Assembly: GCA_903901425.1 (NCBI GenBank)
Contig: CAIURC010000174.1
Span: 1-35,419, forward strand
Reading direction: 5' to 3'
Source: an uncultured Spartobacteria bacterium
GTDB taxonomy: Bacteria > Verrucomicrobiota > Verrucomicrobiia > Chthoniobacterales > Chthoniobacteraceae
DNA length: 35,419 bases
Shown one piece after another: positions 30,474 to 35,419 of this stretch; position 1 is the stretch's first letter; the number at the start of each line of letters is the position of its first letter. The notes beneath the pieces are model-generated. The model saw only the letters and a list, made by a program, of their open reading frames with translations. It was not told the DNA's origin and made no database searches. The position numbers were made by a program, and so were the translations under genes.

Positions 30474-33400
30474 TTCTTTTTCGCCAAACCTTCCAGATAA
30501 TCGAGCAGCGAAGCAAACTCCTGAACGCTAAAACCGGCCATCAGTCCTGGAGGCATGACCGAATTCGGCAGGGATTCGCGGGAGGCGATCTGGTCCTTGG
30601 TCCAGGTGAATTCCTGGGCTGCGGCGTTGCGGAGCGTGATGCGGTCCCCGGACTCGTTGGTGATGAAGCCCATCTGGGCGGAGCCATCCTTGAGCGTGAC
30701 CAATTGGGTGGCAAACCCCTGGGCGATGGTGCGGTTCGGGTCCAGAATGTTGGCTGCAAGGTCGGGACGCTGGTAGGTCTGGGCAATGTTCCCGAGGTAA
30801 GGGCCTTTTTGGATCTGGTCCTGAGAGGTGGTGTGGCAGAGGGTGCAGTTCGCCCGGGCAAACACCTGCTCCCCCGTGGATGCCTCGCCTTTGGCCAAGA
30901 GCACGGCCTTGAGGGCCTCTTCCGGGGAGAGCGAGCCGATCTTCGGGGTCGTGTCGTTGGCGGTCTTGAGCCGGAGAGCGCCGGCTGCCTGTCGGGCGGC
31001 GGTCGCCACGGCTTTGTCGGGGTCTCCAAGTGCTGTAATGATTTTTTGGTCAATCGCGTGGAGTTTTGCCCGACCCGCCGCATGGAGGATTTGGATCCTG
31101 CGTTTGGGATTTTCCCAGCCGGAGTCGAGCGCTTTCCGGGCCATTTCGCGGGCCTCAGGGCTGCCCGTTTGGCGTTTGGAAAGGGCGAGGAGTGCAGCCT
31201 CAGCCCAGACGGCTTCCTCGGACCCGACTTTCTCGGCTTCGGCTTCCATCAACTGGTGGACATTCTCCAGTTTGGGTGAGTTGAGGAAAGCCTCCCGGCC
31301 TGCATCCTGATCCTTGTTGAATCCCTTGGCTTTCTGGAGCAGCGGCAGGGCTGTCAGCGTGGCTTTCCATGCCTCGGCTCGGTCGGTTTTTGCGATGCCT
31401 GAGATGGCTTGGGCGAGACTGGCAGGCTTGGCGTCGGCATCCGTGGCAGCCCGAATCAGGACGGGGATGCCGTTTTCAGGGATGGATTCCGCCTGAGCCA
31501 GTTGGGCAACGGCTTCGGTTGCAAGCGTGGCATCTTTTTCGGCCAAGGCCAGGATCCGGGTGAGCGCATCGTTGGACTGGATCCGGTTCCGGTTCATGAG
31601 GGCCACCATTTGACCGGCTTCGTTCGCAGAGGCTTTCGCGAGGAGGGTTTTGAGCGCTTCAGCGATCCGCGGCGTTTGGGGCCATGGGGCCGGTTCATAG
31701 TAAGGGCCGCGCGTATCGGGCCGGGTACCCCAGGAGTCGCCTTTCCATTCTGCTTCTGTGAAATGGAGCCGGCAGAGTGCCCCGATGAGGCCCAGTCTGG
31801 TGTTGCCTTCTGGAAGGCTGCTGATGCGTTCGATCAGGCCCGTGACCACGCGGTCCTCATGGATCTGCATCAGGGTCTGAAGAGCGCCCTGTTCTTTTGC
31901 CGCATCTTTTCCATCCAGAACGGCAAAGCAGGCGGCATCCGCTTTCAGCAGTGCCAGGGCACGAACGGCGGTATGGGCCACCACGGGATCCGCGTCTCCG
32001 AGCAGCGCTGTCATCTGCGGGGCGAGGGAGTCGAGTCCTTGACGGGCTGCGCCGACGAGGGCTTCCAGCCGGGTACGGGCGTCTCCGCTTCGGAGACCAG
32101 CGGCAAACCAGTCCGCCGGTGCTGTCCCGCGGGTTCCGACTTGCCGGTTCAAAGCGGCATCGCCGGCTGCGCGGAGCAGAAACCGCTGGAGTAGCGGGTC
32201 TGCGGCCAGAGGGGCGAGGGCATTCAACAGCTGCTGGTTTCCAGAGCTGGCAAGTGTGCGCTGGGAAAGCGCGTACAGGGCGGCCACCCGGGCTTCGAGC
32301 GGTTTTGAAGCGTTCCCGGCTGCCTGCAGAAGAGCGGCCTGGGTTTCCGGGCTGAGACTCCTGCGGAGGAGGGTCCGTTGGGCTTCCATGGAACGGACCT
32401 GACTGGGGGATTCCAGAAGCCGGACCAGATCCGCATCTGTCAGGGAATCAAACTGCGGCAGCGGTTCGGGCGTGTACCCGCGCGGGGAAACCCGGACGAT
32501 GTAACCCACATCCGGTCCCTGCCAGTCGAAGGTGGCGCCCTTCCAGCTGGCTTGGAAAACGTGGCTCAACCCATCCACGTCGGCGTCCGTGGGGCGGGTC
32601 ATGGAAACCAGCTTCTCGGGAGGCTTGGTCTCCGTGAACGTCGCGCCCTTGGGTTGTACGGAATGTTTCCAGAGTCCGCCTGTGCCCCAGTCGCAGGTCA
32701 GGGGGGCGCGGTTCCATGCATCGGGGAACCCGGGTTCGTTCAGGTAGGCAGAGCCGCAGCCGGATCCGCCGCCATAGTCGGCCAGCGGTGCCACATGCTC
32801 GGAAGGATGATTTTTATAGAGGCGCGGGTATCCATGGTCTTCGAGGCCCGTGAAATGATGGAACCGGACATCCCAGCCGCCGCCGTCGTTGGTGTTGTCC
32901 CGCGCAAACAGATCCAGCAGGGGGCTGATCGGAGTTCCGAGAATGTTTCTTGTCCCGGTGGCAAACAGTTCAAGGCCGGAGCCGTCGGGGCGGAACCGGA
33001 TCACGCCCCCACCCCGATGCTGGAGCCGTCGCCCGTCCGAGCCCGAGGCGTCCAAGAATCCGAAGTCACCTCCTGCCACGTAGAGCCAGCCGTCGATGCC
33101 GAGGGAAAGGCCGTTGGTGGTGTGGTCTGCTGCACGGTCCTTGAATCCGAATGCGATGCCCTTGACCAAGACTTTTTCCTCCTCCGCCACGCCGTCTCCA
33201 TCGCGGTCGATGTAGGCGCTGACATCTGGCGGGTGCACCAGATAAAGCCGGTCATGGTCCCAAACCAAGCCCCGGGGAGAATCCACAGATTTCACAAATT
33301 CAGTGACCTGATCCGCACGGCCGTCCCCGTTGGTGTCCCGGAGGCGCAGCACCCGGCCGCGTCCGGGTTTTCTGCCGAGGGATCCGTTGCCGTCGCTGGA

Positions 33401-33646
33401 AACATAGAGGTCGCCATTCGGTGCGGCAGACACGTAGACGGGGTAGTTCACTGCGGGCGGCGCGGCAAACAGGGTCAGGTCGAAGCCCTCGGGAGCGGAG
33501 GCATCGGCCAAGATGGCTTTTTCCTGTTCTTGGGAAAGGGGGCGGATGGCAGGCGGCGTATTGCCCTGGGTCTCATACGGGTCGCCCTGCGCGAGCAGGG
33601 AGAGGGGCAGGGCGCAGAGGACGGAAGAAAGTGGCGGGAGCTTCAT
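30470..33646 (-). CDS. PVC-type secreted propeller/HEAT/cytochrome c protein (membrane-bound dehydrogenase family)
   Basis: 1058 residues with a signal peptide (MKLPPLSSVLCALPLSLLAQ). The N-terminal part (about 45-400) is a beta-propeller related to glucose/sorbosone dehydrogenases, with repeated Asp-rich turns (RDTNGDGRADQ, DRDGDGVAEEE) and GGDFGF, GTRNILGTPISP. The middle (about 410-890) is a helical HEAT-like array. The end is a cytochrome c domain with C934-T-L-C937-H938 and a likely axial Met in SVMPPG (Met 1031), followed by EFASLLDYLEGL. This architecture is abundant in Planctomycetes and Verrucomicrobia, where the propeller is thought to oxidise sugars and pass electrons to the heme; the substrate is unknown. 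It is the first gene of a pair with the DsbD-alpha-like protein. Confidence 0.93.
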   Translation of the reverse strand: MKLPPLSSVLCALPLSLLAQGDPYETQGNTPPAIRPLSQEQEKAILADASAPEGFDLTLFAAPPAVNYPVYVSAAPNGDLYVSSDGNGSLGRKPGRGRVLRLRDTNGDGRADQVTEFVKSVDSPRGLVWDHDRLYLVHPPDVSAYIDRDGDGVAEEEKVLVKGIAFGFKDRAADHTTNGLSLGIDGWLYVAGGDFGFLDASGSDGRRLQHRGGGVIRFRPDGSGLELFATGTRNILGTPISPLLDLFARDNTNDGGGWDVRFHHFTGLEDHGYPRLYKNHPSEHVAPLADYGGGSGCGSAYLNEPGFPDAWNRAPLTCDWGTGGLWKHSVQPKGATFTETKPPEKLVSMTRPTDADVDGLSHVFQASWKGATFDWQGPDVGYIVRVSPRGYTPEPLPQFDSLTDADLVRLLESPSQVRSMEAQRTLLRRSLSPETQAALLQAAGNASKPLEARVAALYALSQRTLASSGNQQLLNALAPLAADPLLQRFLLRAAGDAALNRQVGTRGTAPADWFAAGLRSGDARTRLEALVGAARQGLDSLAPQMTALLGDADPVVAHTAVRALALLKADAACFAVLDGKDAAKEQGALQTLMQIHEDRVVTGLIERISSLPEGNTRLGLIGALCRLHFTEAEWKGDSWGTRPDTRGPYYEPAPWPQTPRIAEALKTLLAKASANEAGQMVALMNRNRIQSNDALTRILALAEKDATLATEAVAQLAQAESIPENGIPVLIRAATDADAKPASLAQAISGIAKTDRAEAWKATLTALPLLQKAKGFNKDQDAGREAFLNSPKLENVHQLMEAEAEKVGSEEAVWAEAALLALSKRQTGSPEAREMARKALDSGWENPKRRIQILHAAGRAKLHAIDQKIITALGDPDKAVATAARQAAGALRLKTANDTTPKIGSLSPEEALKAVLLAKGEASTGEQVFARANCTLCHTTSQDQIQKGPYLGNIAQTYQRPDLAANILDPNRTIAQGFATQLVTLKDGSAQMGFITNESGDRITLRNAAAQEFTWTKDQIASRESLPNSVMPPGLMAGFSVQEFASLLDYLEGLAKKK

Positions 33647-34066
33647 GGGATGGATGGGAAAAGTTTGCCGCGTTGCTGGAGGGCTGGGGACGCAGGGAAG
33701 ACCCGGATTCCACGAAAACCTTGGGTTGAAACTGGCCGGCAGTAAACTCTAGGACGCCTTGGATTGGAGGGTTTCGTGGGCGGAACACGAATTTGCGTTG
33801 GATTGGCCCGCGGATTGCTCCTCTCGCCGGGACAATCGAACTCAGAAAGTTAAACTAAAGAATTTATAAAACAGCTGAATGTTTTGTTCCTTTCCAGAGG
33901 AGTGCTTTTCCGGCACTTTGCGTGTACTTTTTCGGGACTTTCCCCTCAAGAAGCGCTGGGTTTTCCCGAATTGAACCAAGACTGACCCCTGTTGAGCCGA
34001 GTTCCGTCGATTCTTTCCCTCTCTAATTCATCCCGTCCCGCTGCCTAACTTCAACCCATCCCTACT
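33647..34066. other. Intergenic region between divergent cytochrome c and octapeptide-repeat genes
   Basis: No gene seen. The stretch 33840-33895 is the most AT-rich of the window (TTAAACTAAAGAATTTATAAAAC) and probably contains promoter elements for one or both divergent genes, but no -10/-35 pair of good spacing could be fixed. A near-perfect direct repeat follows at 33905-33941. No Shine-Dalgarno sequence precedes the ATG at 34067. Confidence 0.6.
33905..33941. repeat. 15-bp direct repeat, two helical turns apart
   Basis: CTTTTCCGGCACTTT (33905-33919) and CTTTTTCGGGACTTT (33927-33941) match at 13 of 15 positions, with starts 22 bases apart. Same-face spacing makes this a candidate tandem operator for a DNA-binding protein upstream of the octapeptide-repeat gene. 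Confidence 0.45.
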
Positions 34067-35419
34067 ATGCCTCTTGATTTCTCCGCTCTGGATACTCAGC
34101 AAGTTCTTGGTCTTAGCTCCAACGCGGTGCGGTTGTTGGTTTCAAGCGAGATTGCGACGATTTCGAGCGATCAGATTGCTTTCTTGAACACGGCTGGGTT
34201 GGCAGCATTTTCGAGCGCCCAAGTCCGGGCTTTTACGACGGATGCGCTGCCTGGGTTGACGAGTGCGCAGGTGGGTCGGTTGAGCACTGCCGGGGTGACG
34301 GGGTTGTCCTCCACACAGGTCGGGGCCTTGGCAACGGGTTCTCTGGCGGGATTGACATCAGGGCAGGTGCGGACGCTGACTTCGACACAGGTGGGCGGAT
34401 TGATTGCGGGTCAGGTGGATGTGTTGAGTTCCACGCAGATTTCAAACTTCACCACGGCGGCTGTCCGTGGATTGACGACCGACGGATTGAATGTTCTGAC
34501 CAGCTCGGACGTTCAGGGGTTCACCAGTGGCCAGATTGCAGTCCTTGGCAGTGCTCAGGTTGCCGCGCTTCTGACGGACGCTTTGGTAACGCTTTCCACA
34601 GGGTTGGTTCGCGCGCTGGGTTCGGCCCAGGTTGCGGGGCTCAGCACGGACAGCGTTTCGGCCCTGACCTCGACTCAGATTGGAGCGCTGACCACGGCTG
34701 CGGTGAGGGGGTTGACTACGGACGGGGTTTCTGTGCTGGATTCGACGGATGTGAAAGGCTTCACCACGGCGCAGTTCGGGGTGCTGGGAACCAGCCAGCT
34801 GAACGCGCTGACGACGGATGCCGTGAAGGGTCTTAGCAGTGGGCAGCTTGCCGCGCTTTCGAGCGGGGTTGTGGCCGGGTTGACGACGGACCAACTCGCG
34901 GTAGTCGCATCGAACCAAGTGACCGGATTGACGACGGGTGTTCTGCAGGCACTGACCTCTGTACAGCTGCAGAACTTGGCAACGGGAGCGGTGACCGGGT
35001 TGACCACGGGTCAGGTGCGGGTGCTGAGTTCGACGCAGTTGGGCGCGCTGACCACGGATGCGGTGGATGTGCTCAGCTCGACCCAGATTGGAGCGCTGAC
35101 CACGGGCGCTCTTGCGGGCCTCACCACGGATGCGGCCAACGTGCTGACGAACACGGATGTGAAGGGCTTCACGACGGCACAGCTCCTGGTGCTGAACTCT
35201 GCGCTGGTGAAGGCGTTGCAGACTGGCGCGGTGACCGGGTTGACTACGGCGCAGGTCCGTGCGCTGAGCTCGACGCAGTTGGGTGCGCTGACCACGGATC
35301 AGGTGGACGTGCTGAGCTCGACGCAGATCGGTGCGCTGTCCACAGCTTCGGTTGCCGGGTTGACGACAGACGCCGTGAACGTGCTCAACAGCACGGATGT
35401 GCAGGGGCTCACGAGTGCC
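34067..35419 (+). CDS. Octapeptide-repeat protein, 5' part (continues beyond window)
   Basis: The frame from ATG 34067 is open to the last base (451 codons) and has no stop. After seven residues (MPLDFSA) the whole sequence is an eight-residue repeat, consensus L-[ST]-[ST]-x-[QA]-[VLI]-x-[AGV], with 55 full copies and no insertion or deletion, for example LTTAQVRA, LSSTQLGA, LTTDQVDV. A higher-order unit of ten octads (80 residues, 240 bp) is visible: 34991 and 35231 begin nearly identical stretches. There is no N-terminal signal peptide, membrane helix or Cys. Regular hydrophobic positions every eight residues predict a solenoid. Proteins with similar LTTxQVxAL runs exist in other bacteria as very large presumed adhesins, but I know no characterised member. 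Type I export with a C-terminal signal beyond the window would fit. Confidence 0.88.
   Translation, partial: MPLDFSALDTQQVLGLSSNAVRLLVSSEIATISSDQIAFLNTAGLAAFSSAQVRAFTTDALPGLTSAQVGRLSTAGVTGLSSTQVGALATGSLAGLTSGQVRTLTSTQVGGLIAGQVDVLSSTQISNFTTAAVRGLTTDGLNVLTSSDVQGFTSGQIAVLGSAQVAALLTDALVTLSTGLVRALGSAQVAGLSTDSVSALTSTQIGALTTAAVRGLTTDGVSVLDSTDVKGFTTAQFGVLGTSQLNALTTDAVKGLSSGQLAALSSGVVAGLTTDQLAVVASNQVTGLTTGVLQALTSVQLQNLATGAVTGLTTGQVRVLSSTQLGALTTDAVDVLSSTQIGALTTGALAGLTTDAANVLTNTDVKGFTTAQLLVLNSALVKALQTGAVTGLTTAQVRALSSTQLGALTTDQVDVLSSTQIGALSTASVAGLTTDAVNVLNSTDVQGLTSA

Noticed and set aside
33909-33922. Sigma-54 element before the octapeptide-repeat gene (CCGGCACTTTGC)
   Set aside because: GG to GC distance is far too short.
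34233-35295. Minus-strand open frames with Val/Ser/Pro-rich repeats
   Set aside because: They are antisense images of the octapeptide-repeat gene; the plus frame is continuous and keeps register.

Overview
The window is about 35 kb of high-GC chromosomal DNA that looks like a free-living member of the Verrucomicrobiota (PVC superphylum). The lineage call rests on four things: formylglycine sulfatases, a very large secreted propeller/HEAT/cytochrome c protein of the type abundant in PVC bacteria, an ECF sigma/anti-sigma operon, and above all a five-gene type IV pilus-like locus with the gene order of Amuc_1102 to Amuc_1098 of Akkermansia muciniphila. No tRNA, rRNA, CRISPR array, insertion sequence or prophage gene was seen.

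Layout. 1-1359: 3' part of a secreted beta-propeller protein. 1520-6010 (minus): exported sulfatase, metallophosphoesterase, sulfatase, likely an operon for sulfated or phosphorylated polymers. 6109-9669: infC (minus), a class B penicillin-binding protein, and a site-2 protease gene interrupted by one in-frame TGA. 9660-12184 (minus): membrane-anchored protein of unknown function, PP2C phosphatase and a 127-residue kinase-like protein. 12456-13517: eukaryote-type (GSII) glutamine synthetase with a sigma-54 type promoter and a strong terminator. 13729-16024 (minus): ECF sigma factor, small anti-sigma-like membrane protein and a larger membrane protein, joined by 4-base overlaps. 16492-17448: UDP-glucuronate decarboxylase, preceded by a second sigma-54 type promoter and a leader with several strong hairpins.

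17578-27803 (plus) is a long tightly packed run: an exported Amuc_1102-position protein, a PilM-PilN fusion, an Amuc_1100 homologue, an Amuc_1099-position protein and the secretin, then coaE, rho and rnd with overlaps or gaps of a few bases. The pilus machinery may therefore share a transcript with housekeeping genes. 27866-29071 (minus) encodes a primary-type sigma factor with an unusual 125-residue basic, proline-rich tail; tandem 14-bp repeats lie upstream. 29616-33646 (minus) is a translationally coupled pair: the 1058-residue propeller/HEAT/cytochrome c protein and an exported DsbD-alpha-like domain protein. 34067 to the window edge is the start of a protein made of an unbroken eight-residue repeat (55 full copies visible).

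Themes are cell-surface construction and polymer use: exported hydrolases, pilus, nucleotide sugar for exopolysaccharide, repeat protein. The least explained items are the structured leader behind the sigma-54 promoter at 16246-16262, the octapeptide-repeat protein, the compact kinase/phosphatase pair and the tailed sigma factor.
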